Source of the DNA: DASRWI01 sp035654655
GTDB taxonomy: Bacteria > Bacteroidota > Ignavibacteria > Ignavibacteriales > Ignavibacteriaceae
Reading direction: 5' to 3'
Length of the DNA: 64,000 nucleotides
Assembly: GCA_035654655.1 (NCBI GenBank)
Contig: DASRWI010000026.1
Span: 95,087 to 159,086 of the forward strand
Both the position numbers and the translations under genes were made by a program. The notes beneath the pieces were generated by a model. That model was not told the origin of the DNA. It ran no database searches and saw only the letters and a program-made list of their open reading frames with translations. Positions 1-10,119 of this stretch are shown here, in pieces. Each line of letters opens with the position of its first letter. Position 1 is the stretch's first letter.

Positions 1-987
1 GTTCTAATAAATTCCTATAAACAAATTGAGTTTGTGTGGAACAATAAAATAGACATTAATTCTCTTAAGGAAAAAACATTTAAAAGCTTATTTTTTAGTG
101 GGTTAGGTGGCTCTGCTATAAGTGCTGATTTAATATATAATTTTTTAAGAGCAGACCTTAAACTACCATTATATGTTAATAGAAATTATACACTGCCCGA
201 TTTTGTAAGCGATGATTTTTTAATAATAATATCTTCATATTCAGGTAATACAGAAGAAACAGTTTCAGTTTTAAAAGATGCTGTAGCAAAAAAATGCAAT
301 ATTGTTTGTATTACTACCGGCGGAAAAGTTGAGCAGATAGCTGAAGAAAATGGTCTTCCTATAATTAAAGTACAACCCGGATTTCAACCGAGATATGCTT
401 TAGGTTTAAGTTTATTCAGCTTACTTAAATTATTACAGGAATTGAATATAATTCCTAATCACAATAAAATAGTTAATAGAACAATTGACCTTTGGAAAAG
501 TAAAGGGGAAGAATATTCCAAGGAAGATAATCAAGCTCTGAAATATGCTGAAAAAATATTGGGACATATACCAATAATTTATTCTGCTGCAGATATTACA
601 TCAGCTATAGGGTATCGCTTAAAAGGTCAATTAAATGAAAATTCAAAGAACCATGCATTTTGTAATGTAATTCCTGAAATGAATCACAATGAAATAATTG
701 GCTGGGAAACTCATCTGCAGAATAAATTTCCTTCCATAGTAATTAATATTATGGATCCTATTTATCATCCTCAGGTTAATAAAAGATTTGAAATAATTTC
801 TTCTTTGATTAAAGATAAAGGAGTGGAAGTTCTTGAGTTAGAAGGTAAGCATGAGGATTTTAAATTTCGTTTTTTGGAATTAGTTTATTTATGTGATTGG
901 ATATCATACTACCTGGCAATTCTTAAAAATATGGATCCATCCGAAATAGATTATATTCATTACTTGAAAAATGAATTATCTAAATAG
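1..987 (+). CDS. Bifunctional phosphoglucose/phosphomannose isomerase, 5'-truncated by the window
   Basis: Interconverts glucose-6-P or mannose-6-P with fructose-6-P in the cytoplasm. The reading frame is open from base 1 (VLINSYKQIEF before a GTG at 34), so the true start lies upstream and the GTG is probably internal. An SIS sugar-isomerase fold is visible: SGLGGSAISADL near the visible N terminus, then SSYSGNTEET, which binds the phosphate. The MNHNEIIGWE motif is characteristic of the bacterial/archaeal dual-specificity PGI/PMI family. The C terminus is intact. A later gene in the window encodes a phosphohexomutase that could use the same sugar phosphates. Confidence in the family is high; which sugar is preferred cannot be told. 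Confidence 0.88.
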   Translation, partial: VLINSYKQIEFVWNNKIDINSLKEKTFKSLFFSGLGGSAISADLIYNFLRADLKLPLYVNRNYTLPDFVSDDFLIIISSYSGNTEETVSVLKDAVAKKCNIVCITTGGKVEQIAEENGLPIIKVQPGFQPRYALGLSLFSLLKLLQELNIIPNHNKIVNRTIDLWKSKGEEYSKEDNQALKYAEKILGHIPIIYSAADITSAIGYRLKGQLNENSKNHAFCNVIPEMNHNEIIGWETHLQNKFPSIVINIMDPIYHPQVNKRFEIISSLIKDKGVEVLELEGKHEDFKFRFLELVYLCDWISYYLAILKNMDPSEIDYIHYLKNELSK

Positions 988-1083
988 ATTGTTTATAGTC
1001 ATACTTGTAAAAACCACATATTAAAGTACTTGATATATCAATTTTATGAATTTATTTTATTGATAAATTGAATATTATACTAA

Positions 1084-3900
1084 ATGAGGATGATATTGAG
1101 GAAGATATCAGGATTTATCTTTTTATTATTATTATTAAGTACTTCTACTTTAAATGCTCAATTCTATTTTTTTGGACGCAATAAAGTTCAGTTCGATAAA
1201 TTCGAATGGAAGGTCTTAAAAACCAGACACTTCGATGTTTATTTTTACAATGAAATGGAAGAGCTTGCTGAAATAGGAGGCTTTTATGCCGAAGAAGCAT
1301 ATAATGAATATAAAGTAAAATTTAATCATACCTTCACAAGAAGAATCCCTTTAATATTTTATAATACCTCGCTTCATTTTCAGCAAACTAATACAACACC
1401 AGGATTTATCCCTGAAGGAGTTGGAGGATTTTTTGAATTCCTGAAAGGACGAGTTGTAATTCCATCTACTGGTTCACTAACTGATTTTAGACATGTAATA
1501 AGGCACGAGTTAGCTCATGTCTTTATGACTAATAAGGTCTATAATGTTTTAGCTGATAGAAGACTGCCTACAGATGCACTTCCACCATTATGGTTTGTTG
1601 AAGGTTTTGCTGAGTATATGTCAACTAAAGTTGACGCTCAAGCTGAAATGGTAATGAGGGATGCTGTAATCAACAATTACTTTGTTGGACTTGATAATAT
1701 ATACCAGATTTATGGCACATTTATAATGTATAAGGAAGGCCAAAACTTTTTAGAGTTTGTGTCTGAAAAGTATGGCGAGGAAAAAATTATTTTATTACTT
1801 GAAAACTTTTGGATGTACACCAACTTTAATAAAGTAATTGAACATACAATAGGTAAAAAGTTTGAAGATATAGATGCAGAATGGCAGTATTATAATAAAG
1901 TAAAATATTATCCTTTAATAAAAGATAAAGCACCACAAAAATACTTAGCAAAAAAAGTTTCAAAGGATGGATATTATTTTTCTCCTGTATTCCACAAAAA
2001 TGGAGATGGCAATTATTTATATTTCCAGGGGAACAATGATGGATATTCTTCGTTATTTAAAATGAAAATTGGCGAAGAAGAACAAGAGGAACCTGAACTG
2101 ATTTTAAGAGGTGAAAAGACTGAAGAATTTGAAGCTTTTCATTTATTTTCCTCTGCTTTAGATATTTCTAAAAAAGGAATTATAGCATTTGTAACCAAAT
2201 CAGGGGCAACAGATGCTTTACATCTTTTTGATACAAAATCAGAGAAAGTAATTCATTCATACCAGAGTTCAAATTTGATTAGCATGTCCTCTCCAAAATT
2301 TTCTTCAGATGATAATCTAATTACATTTAATGCAATAGATCAAAAAGGATTTAGTGATATTTATATCTATGATATTGATAAAGACTCGGTAATCAGATTA
2401 ACCAATGATTATTATGACGACAAAGACCCAGAGTTTGGTAAGACCGATAATACAATAATTTTTTCTTCTGATAGAACAAGCGGGGAATATAAAAAGAAAT
2501 ATAACTTGTTTACTATTGATACTGATAATCTATCAATTCGATATTTAACATACATCAATGCTGATAATGTCGCACCTGTACTTTCTGAAGATAAAAATAC
2601 TTTATTATTTACCAGCAATGCAGATACTGTTTTCAATATTTGGAAAATGGATTTAAGCTTACCGGACAAAGAAAATAAAATCGAAAAAGTTACGAGCTTT
2701 TTAACAAGTTCCTTCAATCCTGTTTTTATGGATTCAAGTAAAATATGTTTCTCTGGTTTTGAAGAACTATCTTTTAATCTTTATACCCTCGACTTAAAAG
2801 ATAAAAAACCTGATAATGTAATTACTATGAATTATGATTCTGTTGGAACAGAATGGAAGGAAGGGCAGCTTTCATTGTATTCCGAAAAAGAAAAATTGAA
2901 TTATGAGAAAGAATACACATTAGATTATGCACAAAGCCAAATATCTACTGACCCTGTATTTGGTACAAGAGGCGGAGCAGTATTTTCATTAAGTGATTTG
3001 TTCGGTAATGATAATTATTTCTTTTTAGTTTATAACACTGCTGATGTTCAAAGTGATTTTCTAAAAAGTTTTAATGTTCAAATACAAAGAATAGATTTGA
3101 GTGAACGCTCAAATTATGGATATGGTGTTTTCCATTTCAGCGGAAGGCGCTATGATATTAGAGAAAGTGATGAATATTATTTTGAAAGAAGTTATGGCGG
3201 ATTTTTTATTTTGAATTTTCCAATCTCAAAATTTCAAAGAATAGAAACATCAATATCAATTGCAAATTCTGATAAGCAAGTATTAAGCAGCATTCTTGAA
3301 AGAAAAGCCTTATTGGTGAGTAATAGTATTTCCTGGGTGGCAGATAATTCAATTTGGGGTCCAACAGGTCCTTTGGATGGAATTAGAGCCAGGTTATTAC
3401 TTGCTTACACAGGAGATGTTAAATATAGTAATGTTAATTATTATTCAGTAATTGCAGATTATAGACAATATTTTAGAATTGGATTAAGATCTGCTATTGC
3501 TTTTAGAAGTGCATTTTTCTTTAATCAAGGAAAAGAAGCAAGAAGATATTTTATGGGAGGAAGCTGGGACCTAAGAGGTTGGCCAAGATGGGGAATAAGA
3601 GGTGAAAAGATGTGGTTATCTTCTCTTGAATTACGTGTTCCTTTAATTGACCAAATAGCTATACGTTTTCCATTTGTGGATTTAGGTTTCTTTGGTATTA
3701 GAGCTGCTGCATTTATGGATGCAGGCAGTGCCTGGGATGACCAATATGGTTCTACCCTTGGAAGCGTTGGAGCAGGAGTGAGAATAAATTTATTTAATGC
3801 TTTGGTATTTAGATATGACATAGGAAAGAAGCTTGAAAATAATATGTCTAAATTGCAGAAAGGATTATTTTATCAATTCTTTTTTGGATGGGATTTTTGA
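1084..3900 (+). CDS. Outer membrane protein: gluzincin-like peptidase, TolB-like propeller and BamA-type barrel
   Basis: A 938-residue exported protein with three parts. After a signal peptide (hydrophobic residues 9-25, ending NAQF) comes a peptidase-MA-like domain with a zinc motif HELAH at 141-145 and a downstream glutamate in FVEGFAEY (E173), the expected third ligand. Residues about 290-600 contain WD40/TolB-like propeller repeats (for example SSDDNLITFNA, IIFSSDRTSG). Residues about 640-938 look like a surface-antigen/BamA-type barrel, with GGSWDLRGW and a terminal aromatic residue (WDF). The architecture suggests a protease displayed on or inserted in the outer membrane. The next gene overlaps it by 13 bases. 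The substrate is unknown. ATG at 1090 is an alternative start. Confidence 0.85.
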   Translation: MRMILRKISGFIFLLLLLSTSTLNAQFYFFGRNKVQFDKFEWKVLKTRHFDVYFYNEMEELAEIGGFYAEEAYNEYKVKFNHTFTRRIPLIFYNTSLHFQQTNTTPGFIPEGVGGFFEFLKGRVVIPSTGSLTDFRHVIRHELAHVFMTNKVYNVLADRRLPTDALPPLWFVEGFAEYMSTKVDAQAEMVMRDAVINNYFVGLDNIYQIYGTFIMYKEGQNFLEFVSEKYGEEKIILLLENFWMYTNFNKVIEHTIGKKFEDIDAEWQYYNKVKYYPLIKDKAPQKYLAKKVSKDGYYFSPVFHKNGDGNYLYFQGNNDGYSSLFKMKIGEEEQEEPELILRGEKTEEFEAFHLFSSALDISKKGIIAFVTKSGATDALHLFDTKSEKVIHSYQSSNLISMSSPKFSSDDNLITFNAIDQKGFSDIYIYDIDKDSVIRLTNDYYDDKDPEFGKTDNTIIFSSDRTSGEYKKKYNLFTIDTDNLSIRYLTYINADNVAPVLSEDKNTLLFTSNADTVFNIWKMDLSLPDKENKIEKVTSFLTSSFNPVFMDSSKICFSGFEELSFNLYTLDLKDKKPDNVITMNYDSVGTEWKEGQLSLYSEKEKLNYEKEYTLDYAQSQISTDPVFGTRGGAVFSLSDLFGNDNYFFLVYNTADVQSDFLKSFNVQIQRIDLSERSNYGYGVFHFSGRRYDIRESDEYYFERSYGGFFILNFPISKFQRIETSISIANSDKQVLSSILERKALLVSNSISWVADNSIWGPTGPLDGIRARLLLAYTGDVKYSNVNYYSVIADYRQYFRIGLRSAIAFRSAFFFNQGKEARRYFMGGSWDLRGWPRWGIRGEKMWLSSLELRVPLIDQIAIRFPFVDLGFFGIRAAAFMDAGSAWDDQYGSTLGSVGAGVRINLFNALVFRYDIGKKLENNMSKLQKGLFYQFFFGWDF

Positions 3901-5036
3901 AAAATTTTAATTTAATATTTTTAATATTAACCTTATTTCTTGTTGGCTGTAGTAAGTCAATTATAAAATTAGATTTGACCAGCAGGGAAGAAGTTATTCC
4001 AATGTTTGGTAAAATTCCTGAAAGAAATTTTGTTTATCCTGAGGTTGGGGAAATAGATACTTTGACCGAAAAGTGGGAGTACGAATTAACTGGAAGCTTC
4101 AATTCAACATCTATTTCTGTTTTTGAAAACTATGGTTTTGTTAACGATTTATCCGGAAGAGTTTATTGTATAAATCTAAATACAGGAAAAGGTTCAGGAG
4201 TTCTAAAGCTTAAAAACCCCATAATGGGTACCCCAATTCTAAATAAAAATATTTTAATCTATGTGGAAACTTTTGGTGATGAGAATAAATCAATTCTTAC
4301 CTTTTACGATTTTGAAAATGGTAAATTGAAAGATAATGCCCAGATTAAAGGAAGAATATTAAATGAAATCTTAAAAGTTTATAATGCAATTGTTTTAGTA
4401 ACTGAAAATGGAATTGCTTACAAGTATGATTTAAATGGAATAAAGATTTGGGAAACTAAAATTGAAAGCTTTGTACATTCTTCACCGGCTGCCAATGATG
4501 AACTAATGGTATTTGGCGATGATAAAGGAGAAGTTATTGGCGTTGAGTTAAGTACTGGAAGAATAAGATTTAAAAATAAAGTTGGCTCATCTTTTTTTAG
4601 TGGAACATCAATTAGCGAAAACAAATTTTATATAGCTGATGATAAAGGTATAGTTTACTGTTTTAACTTAATTGATGGAAAAGAAATTTGGAAATATAAT
4701 ACTGGAGCCAAGATTTCTACATTCCCAATTGTATATGATGATGCAGTTTATATTGGAAATTTATCAGGTACTTTTTATAAAATAAGTTCTGAAGGTAAGT
4801 TGATTTGGAAAACCAATACCATGGGAGTACTTAATTCGACTCCTTTATTAGCAGGTAATAACTTGATTGTTCCTGATATGGATGAAAAATTTTATTTAGT
4901 TAATGCAAAAGATGGAAAAATAAAAAACACATATACCACTGAAACAAGGATTAGGATTTCTCCTATAATTTATAAGAATATGCTCATTTTAGGTATTGAT
5001 AGAGGAGTAGTTAAAGCTTATGAAATATCTAAATAG
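3888..5036 (+). CDS. PQQ-like beta-propeller lipoprotein (BamB-like)
   Basis: A 382-residue lipoprotein. The N terminus is a signal peptide with lipobox LVGC (cysteine 21). The rest is a run of propeller blades with the PQQ-repeat pattern of a strand followed by W-x-(Y/T)-x-(T/L), for example KIWETKIESF, EIWKYNTGAK and LIWKTNTMGV. BamB in the outer membrane assembly machine has this fold, and the overlap with the upstream gene for a barrel protein fits an envelope role. BamB function itself is inference, since such propellers also occur as general scaffolds. The start overlaps the previous stop by 13 bases, suggesting translational coupling. Confidence 0.75.
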   Translation: MGFLKNFNLIFLILTLFLVGCSKSIIKLDLTSREEVIPMFGKIPERNFVYPEVGEIDTLTEKWEYELTGSFNSTSISVFENYGFVNDLSGRVYCINLNTGKGSGVLKLKNPIMGTPILNKNILIYVETFGDENKSILTFYDFENGKLKDNAQIKGRILNEILKVYNAIVLVTENGIAYKYDLNGIKIWETKIESFVHSSPAANDELMVFGDDKGEVIGVELSTGRIRFKNKVGSSFFSGTSISENKFYIADDKGIVYCFNLIDGKEIWKYNTGAKISTFPIVYDDAVYIGNLSGTFYKISSEGKLIWKTNTMGVLNSTPLLAGNNLIVPDMDEKFYLVNAKDGKIKNTYTTETRIRISPIIYKNMLILGIDRGVVKAYEISK

Positions 5037-5553
5037 AACCTTTATTATATTATTCTTTTTTAACATTACTTTATTTAGTCAAAGTGAAGGCAAACAATAT
5101 TATAGTAAAGATGATAGTTTGATTTTACTTAAGACAAATCCTGAAGATGTTTATGTTTATTTAAGAGATTCATTAATAGGACATACACCCTTAAAACTTG
5201 AACAAGGTTTTTCAACTTTAATACTTCAGAAAGATGGATATGAACAAAAGGTTTTAGCTCTTAATGATTTAAGAAAAGATGAAATAGTTAATTTGCATTT
5301 TATTGGAATAAATAAAAAGGATAGCTTTTTCAATAGACCTGTGTTTAAATATTTATTAGGCGGCATTATTGCTTTAGGTGCTGCAACCGCTTATTTTAAG
5401 ATTAAAGCTGATAAAAATTTTGATGAATATGAGTTTTCTGGGAACAGAAGTTATTTAGATAAGACTAAAAGATTTGATACTATCAGCGGAATTACTTTTG
5501 GAGTACTGCAAGTAAATTTTGGAGTCCTTATTTACCATTTTTTAACAGAATAG
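5020..5553 (+). CDS. PEGA-domain exported/membrane protein
   Basis: A 177-residue protein with an N-terminal signal or anchor sequence (residues 7-20). A PEGA domain lies at about 34-75, showing the pattern of a strand, a bracketed DSLIGHTPLKL turn, and LILQKDGYEQK. A hydrophobic stretch around residues 110-126 (LLGGIIALGAATAYF) is probably a transmembrane helix, and a second hydrophobic segment lies near the C terminus. PEGA domains are common in surface proteins and their role is usually structural. It overlaps the upstream propeller gene by 17 bases and sits 1 base before prmC. No specific function is assigned. Confidence 0.7.
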   Translation: MKYLNRTFIILFFFNITLFSQSEGKQYYSKDDSLILLKTNPEDVYVYLRDSLIGHTPLKLEQGFSTLILQKDGYEQKVLALNDLRKDEIVNLHFIGINKKDSFFNRPVFKYLLGGIIALGAATAYFKIKADKNFDEYEFSGNRSYLDKTKRFDTISGITFGVLQVNFGVLIYHFLTE

Positions 5554-5554
5554 A

Positions 5555-6430
5555 ATGAATGTCTTAGAATCCATTACAAAATCGGCAGAATTTTTAAGTA
5601 AGAAGGGAGTAACTGAATCAAGATTAAATGCTGAATTATTATTATCTGATATTCTAAAAATGAGTAGACTTTCTCTTTATCTAAATTTTGAAAGAGAATT
5701 AACAACTGTAGAAACGGATACATATAGAGATTATATAGTAAGAAGAGGTAAATTTGAACCACTACAGTATATTGTTGGTAATGTTGAGTTCTATGGATTA
5801 ACTTTTAATGTAGATAAGAATGTTCTCATACCTCGCCAGGAAACTGAAACTTTAATAGAAACAGTCTACAATGTTTATAAGGGTGAAAGGGAATTAAATA
5901 TTCTTGATATAGGTACAGGTTCTGGGAATGTTATAATATCATTAATAAAAAATCTTCCTACTTCCAGAGGGACCTCCATTGATATAAATGAAAATGCTTT
6001 GCACGTTGCTGAACATAATGCCGAATTAAATGATGTAAAGGAAAGAATTAAATTCTTACACAAAGATATTTTAACAGATTTAGTTAACTTTGAGGATAAG
6101 TTTGATATTGTAGTTTCTAACCCTCCTTACATACCGATTGAAGAGTATCCTACCCTGCAAAAGGAATTAGTAGAATATGAACCAAAGGATGCATTAACTG
6201 ATTTTAGTGATGGCTTTACTTTTTACCGGGTTATTCTAAGGAGAAGTAAGGAATTTCTGAAAAATAATGGAAGATTATTTTTTGAAACTGGTGACAAGAT
6301 GTCAGATGAATTAAAAAATCTTTTTGTAGTTAATGGATACAAAAATATTAAAGCAAAAAAAGATTTGCTAAACATAGAACGTGTAATTTTTGGAGAGTAT
6401 ATTGAGAGCAGTAGTCCAAAGAGTATCTGA
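5555..6430 (+). CDS. prmC: Peptide chain release factor N5-glutamine methyltransferase
   Basis: Methylates the glutamine of the GGQ motif in release factors RF1 and RF2, using S-adenosylmethionine. Visible features are an N-terminal helical domain, LIPRQETE (91-98), the SAM-binding loop LDIGTGSGN (117-125) and the catalytic NPPY motif at 189-192 followed by IP. Length (291 residues) is normal for PrmC. The start is one base after the preceding stop. In many genomes prmC sits next to prfA; here it is followed by the D-aminoacyl-tRNA deacylase gene, so the link is to translation quality control generally. The dtd start lies inside its 3' end. Confidence 0.93.
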   Translation: MNVLESITKSAEFLSKKGVTESRLNAELLLSDILKMSRLSLYLNFERELTTVETDTYRDYIVRRGKFEPLQYIVGNVEFYGLTFNVDKNVLIPRQETETLIETVYNVYKGERELNILDIGTGSGNVIISLIKNLPTSRGTSIDINENALHVAEHNAELNDVKERIKFLHKDILTDLVNFEDKFDIVVSNPPYIPIEEYPTLQKELVEYEPKDALTDFSDGFTFYRVILRRSKEFLKNNGRLFFETGDKMSDELKNLFVVNGYKNIKAKKDLLNIERVIFGEYIESSSPKSI

Positions 6431-6854
6431 AGGAAGTGTCAAAATAGAAGATAAAAATTACTATGCTGAAATATCAAAAGGTATAGTAATTTTATTAGGA
6501 ATTAAAATAGGTGATACTGAAAAGGACCTTATATTTACTGCAGATAAGTGCTGCAATCTAAGAATTTTTGAAGATGAAAACCAAAAGATGAATTTGTCAT
6601 TAAAAGATATTGATGGTGAAATTTTGGTTATTTCTCAGTTCACTCTTTATGGTGAAACAGCTAAGGGGAACAGACCAAGTTTTATTGAAGCAGCAAGACC
6701 TGAAGAAGCTATTCCCTTATATGAAAAATTTATTGAAAGAGTAAAAGAAAATATTGGAGCACATAAAGTAAAAAGTGGTTTGTTTGGTGAAATGATGCTC
6801 GTTAAAATTATGAATGATGGACCCGTAACTGTCATAGTGGAGTCAAAAGGATAA
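6402..6854 (+). CDS. dtd: D-aminoacyl-tRNA deacylase
   Basis: Hydrolyses D-amino acids wrongly attached to tRNA. The two family signatures are present: SQFTLYG at residues 78-84 and DGPVT at about 139-143. The TTG at 6402 is chosen because the protein then starts RAVVQRVSEGSV, as usual for the family, and GGAGAG at 6392-6397 sits four bases upstream as a ribosome binding site; an earlier in-frame TTG lies at 6390. The length of about 150 residues is normal. The gene overlaps the end of prmC by 29 bases, which points to translational coupling. Confidence 0.93.
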   Translation: MRAVVQRVSEGSVKIEDKNYYAEISKGIVILLGIKIGDTEKDLIFTADKCCNLRIFEDENQKMNLSLKDIDGEILVISQFTLYGETAKGNRPSFIEAARPEEAIPLYEKFIERVKENIGAHKVKSGLFGEMMLVKIMNDGPVTVIVESKG

Positions 6855-6856
6855 CT

Positions 6857-7753
6857 TTGAAAAAGTTTTTAATGATATTTATTGATGGAGTCGGAATTGG
6901 GAAACCAAATCCGGAATTTAATCCATTCTTTAAATATGGTTTTAAGACTTTTACGGAATATTTTGGAGATGTTCCCACATTAGAAAATCAAATTTTAAGA
7001 AGTGCTAACAAAATATTATTTCCAACAGATGCAAGGTTAGGTATTGAAGGATTACCTCAAAGCGGAACTGGCCAGGTTTCAATTTTTTGTGGAGTTAATG
7101 CTCCAAAGTTTGTTGGAAAACATTTCGGACCCTTCCCATATTCAACAACAATCCCAATCATAAGAGATAAAAATATTTTTAAGAGTACATCTGATTTAGG
7201 ATTAAAGGTTTCATTTGTGAACGCATTTCCACAAGTCTTTTTTGATTATTTAAATTCCGGAAGACAAAGATTAAGTGTCACTTCCAAGAGTTGCACCTTA
7301 TCAGGAATAAAATTAAATACTATAGATGAATTGCGTGAAGGAAAAGCTTTAACTGCAGAGATTACTAATGAAAGATGGAATAAAATATTAAACTATGATA
7401 TTCCAATTATTTCTCCCCAAGAAGCTGCGGCGAGATTGTTAAACATTGCTGAAGAAAATGATTATACCCTATATGAATATTTTTTGACTGACCATCTTGG
7501 TCATTGGAGATATATCCCAGAGATTGAACCAATAATGAGAAACCTGGATGAATTTCTTTTCCATCTTTTGACAAATATAGATGATGAAAAAATGAATTTG
7601 CTTATTTGCTCAGACCATGGAAACTTTGAAGATCTTTCTGTTAAAACTCATACTTTAAATCCTTCTATTACAATAACTAATTCTAATTTAATATTTGAAG
7701 AAGTGAAGGATCTTTCCGAAATTAAAGATGCAGTTATAAAGCATTTTAGATGA
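6857..7753 (+). CDS. Alkaline-phosphatase-superfamily metalloenzyme (PGM-like)
   Basis: A 298-residue member of the phosphopentomutase / cofactor-independent phosphoglycerate mutase / alkaline phosphatase superfamily. Metal-binding and catalytic positions visible are D10 in FIDGVG, the putative nucleophile T71 in SGTGQVS, TDHLGH (211-216), SDHGN (252-256) and KTHT (263-266). It is much shorter than true iPGM (about 510 residues), so it is a minimal phosphatase-type member and its substrate cannot be named. The start is TTG, two bases after the dtd stop, and its 3' end overlaps comEC by four bases (ATGA), so it is in the same transcription unit. Confidence 0.78.
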   Translation: MKKFLMIFIDGVGIGKPNPEFNPFFKYGFKTFTEYFGDVPTLENQILRSANKILFPTDARLGIEGLPQSGTGQVSIFCGVNAPKFVGKHFGPFPYSTTIPIIRDKNIFKSTSDLGLKVSFVNAFPQVFFDYLNSGRQRLSVTSKSCTLSGIKLNTIDELREGKALTAEITNERWNKILNYDIPIISPQEAAARLLNIAEENDYTLYEYFLTDHLGHWRYIPEIEPIMRNLDEFLFHLLTNIDDEKMNLLICSDHGNFEDLSVKTHTLNPSITITNSNLIFEEVKDLSEIKDAVIKHFR

Positions 7754-10119
7754 AAAAAATTCCATTATTAAAATTTATTATCCCTTTCCTGGTTGGAATA
7801 ATTATAGGTGATAAGTTTGGAGTGAATATTCCTTATTCTTCCATTATTTTAATTTTGCTTCTAAGTACTTACATAGTTAGTGTCATTAAAAATACAAGCA
7901 TACCTCAAAATATATTTTTCAGTTCAATTATTTATTTATCAATATTCTTTTCCGGCTTATTATTCATTTCAATAAATAGTTCCTCAAAAATATATTTACC
8001 AGATGATTGGAAAATGCTAAAAAATGTTGAGGTATATGGGACTATAAATAATATTGATTTAATTAAAAAAGAACAGATAAGTTTCAATATTATAAGTGAT
8101 TCAATAAAATCAGAAGATAGTTGTTTAGTTATTCATGCAAAATTTATTAGCATATTAAAATCAGATAACATTAAAGAAATTTATAATAAGATTCATCCTG
8201 GAAATAGAATAAGCATTAAAGGATTTTTAAGAACCTCGAAGAAATGGAGCAATCCTGGCGAACCTGATTTTGCATCTTACTACCATTATAAAGAAATATC
8301 AGGAACAATTTACTGCTATAATTCAGATGAGTTTAAAATAATAAATGAAGATAAATATTTTATATCATCGTTCTTTTTTAATATTAGAAAATATTTAGAT
8401 GCAGAGATAAAAAAACTTCATTTACCTGAAACAGCAGCTTTAATTCGAGGATTCATATTAGCGGATAGAAACGATATTGATCCTGATGTAAATGAAGCCT
8501 TTATAAACACTGGTGTTGTTCATATTTTGTCAGTTTCCGGACTACATGTATCCTATATTGTTCTTTTATTTTTACTTTTATTTTCAAGATTTAATGTAAA
8601 AGCAAAGTACATTTTTACTTCTATTGGATTAATTTTATTTCTTTTTCTAACAGGATTCCAACCTCCGGTAGTAAGGTCAGTTATTATGGGAGTTGTCATA
8701 ATTACTACCTACTTAACCAAACGTTCAACAAACTTAATAAATTCAATATTGATTGCTGGTTTGGTTATAATAATCTTTGATGTTTATTCTCTTTTTGACA
8801 GAGGCTTTATACTCTCATTTTTATGCATACTCTCTTTAGCCATATTTTACCCACCTCTACAGGATAAAATTTATTTAAAAATTAAGAATAGGTTACTTGC
8901 GAATTTTATATTATTTGTCAGTACGGGATTGATTGTTCAAATAGGAATATTCCCCTTTATTTTATTCTATTATCATAAAGTATCGTTCATAGTATTTATA
9001 ACAAACTTGGCTGCCATTCCAATAACAGGAGCAATGTTGGGGATTTCTTTTGTGACTTTAATAATAAATTTAGTTTCACCTTTTATAGCATCCTTGTTTG
9101 CAAGTACAAATGATTTATTAACAATTATTCTTTATAACATTATAAAATATTTTTCAAATCCTGAATATTCTGTTATTTCAATAAATCAGTTTTCAAGTTT
9201 CGATATAATATTATTTTATATCTTTTTAGGGTTAGGTATAATTATTTATAAACTTAAATTTAATTTATCTTTTAAGTTAGCATTAATCCCAATAATTATT
9301 TTTATTTTTTTCTTTATAATAAGTTGGGATGATGTTTATATATTAAAGAAAAATTACCTGAGTGTTATGATGATTGATGTAGGGGAAGGGGATGCTTTTC
9401 TTATTAAATTTCCGAATGGGAAAACAGCTTTAATTGATGCTGGTGATGCTTCTGGAAGTCGGGATTCAGGTGAAAAAATTATTATGCCTTTAATGGACAG
9501 GCTGGACTTAAATAAGATTGACTATGCTTTTATCTCGCATTTGGATAAAGACCATTATAGTGGGTTGTTAAGCTTGGTTGTTAATAAGAAAGTAAACTTT
9601 GTTTATAAACCACATTCCGATAAAGATAGTTTGTTTGAGAAACTTCTGAATATAAACAATATTGGATTTTCATATTATGAAAATAATTACTTAGATTTTG
9701 GTAATTCAAGAATTTATGTTTTACAGAATCCAAATACTAAGTATAATAATGAGAATGATGGTAGTGCTGTTCTAAAACTTGTATACGGTAAAACAAGCTT
9801 TTTGTTCACTGGAGATATAAGTACGGCAGGTGAGAGCAAATATGTAATGGAATATGGGGATTTTCTTAAAGCAAATGTTCTTAAAGTTTCTCATCATGGA
9901 AGCGGTACAAGTTCATCTGAAAAATTTTTAGAAATTGTTAATACTGAAATGAGTTTAGTCAGTGTAGGCTACAAAAACAAATATGGTCATCCTGATAATG
10001 AGACTATTGATAGGTTAAAAATACATGCTCAAATATTTAGGACAGATCTTGAAGGAGCAGTTGTTTTAAGGTCCGATGGAGAACATATTGAAAAAATAAA
10101 TTGGCAAAAGAATTATTGA
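7750..10119 (+). CDS. comEC: ComEC/Rec2 competence DNA channel
   Basis: The inner-membrane channel that carries single-stranded DNA into the cytoplasm during natural transformation. The 789 residues contain an N-terminal membrane region with a DUF4131-like extracytoplasmic part, then the ComEC core (from about residue 225; LIRGFILADRNDI and VHILSVSGLHVSYIV) with many hydrophobic helices. The C-terminal domain is metallo-beta-lactamase-like, with DVGEGDAFLI, SHLDKDHYSG (H597 to H602) and KVSHHGSGTSSSE. All three standard domains are present, so the protein looks complete. No other competence gene is nearby, as is usual. Its stop overlaps the purK start by one base (TGATG). Confidence 0.92.
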   Translation: MKKIPLLKFIIPFLVGIIIGDKFGVNIPYSSIILILLLSTYIVSVIKNTSIPQNIFFSSIIYLSIFFSGLLFISINSSSKIYLPDDWKMLKNVEVYGTINNIDLIKKEQISFNIISDSIKSEDSCLVIHAKFISILKSDNIKEIYNKIHPGNRISIKGFLRTSKKWSNPGEPDFASYYHYKEISGTIYCYNSDEFKIINEDKYFISSFFFNIRKYLDAEIKKLHLPETAALIRGFILADRNDIDPDVNEAFINTGVVHILSVSGLHVSYIVLLFLLLFSRFNVKAKYIFTSIGLILFLFLTGFQPPVVRSVIMGVVIITTYLTKRSTNLINSILIAGLVIIIFDVYSLFDRGFILSFLCILSLAIFYPPLQDKIYLKIKNRLLANFILFVSTGLIVQIGIFPFILFYYHKVSFIVFITNLAAIPITGAMLGISFVTLIINLVSPFIASLFASTNDLLTIILYNIIKYFSNPEYSVISINQFSSFDIILFYIFLGLGIIIYKLKFNLSFKLALIPIIIFIFFFIISWDDVYILKKNYLSVMMIDVGEGDAFLIKFPNGKTALIDAGDASGSRDSGEKIIMPLMDRLDLNKIDYAFISHLDKDHYSGLLSLVVNKKVNFVYKPHSDKDSLFEKLLNINNIGFSYYENNYLDFGNSRIYVLQNPNTKYNNENDGSAVLKLVYGKTSFLFTGDISTAGESKYVMEYGDFLKANVLKVSHHGSGTSSSEKFLEIVNTEMSLVSVGYKNKYGHPDNETIDRLKIHAQIFRTDLEGAVVLRSDGEHIEKINWQKNY

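Noticed and set aside
34..36. GTG at 34 as the true start of the isomerase gene
   Set aside because: The frame is open to base 1 and the SIS domain would be missing its first strands, so the gene is treated as truncated by the window edge.
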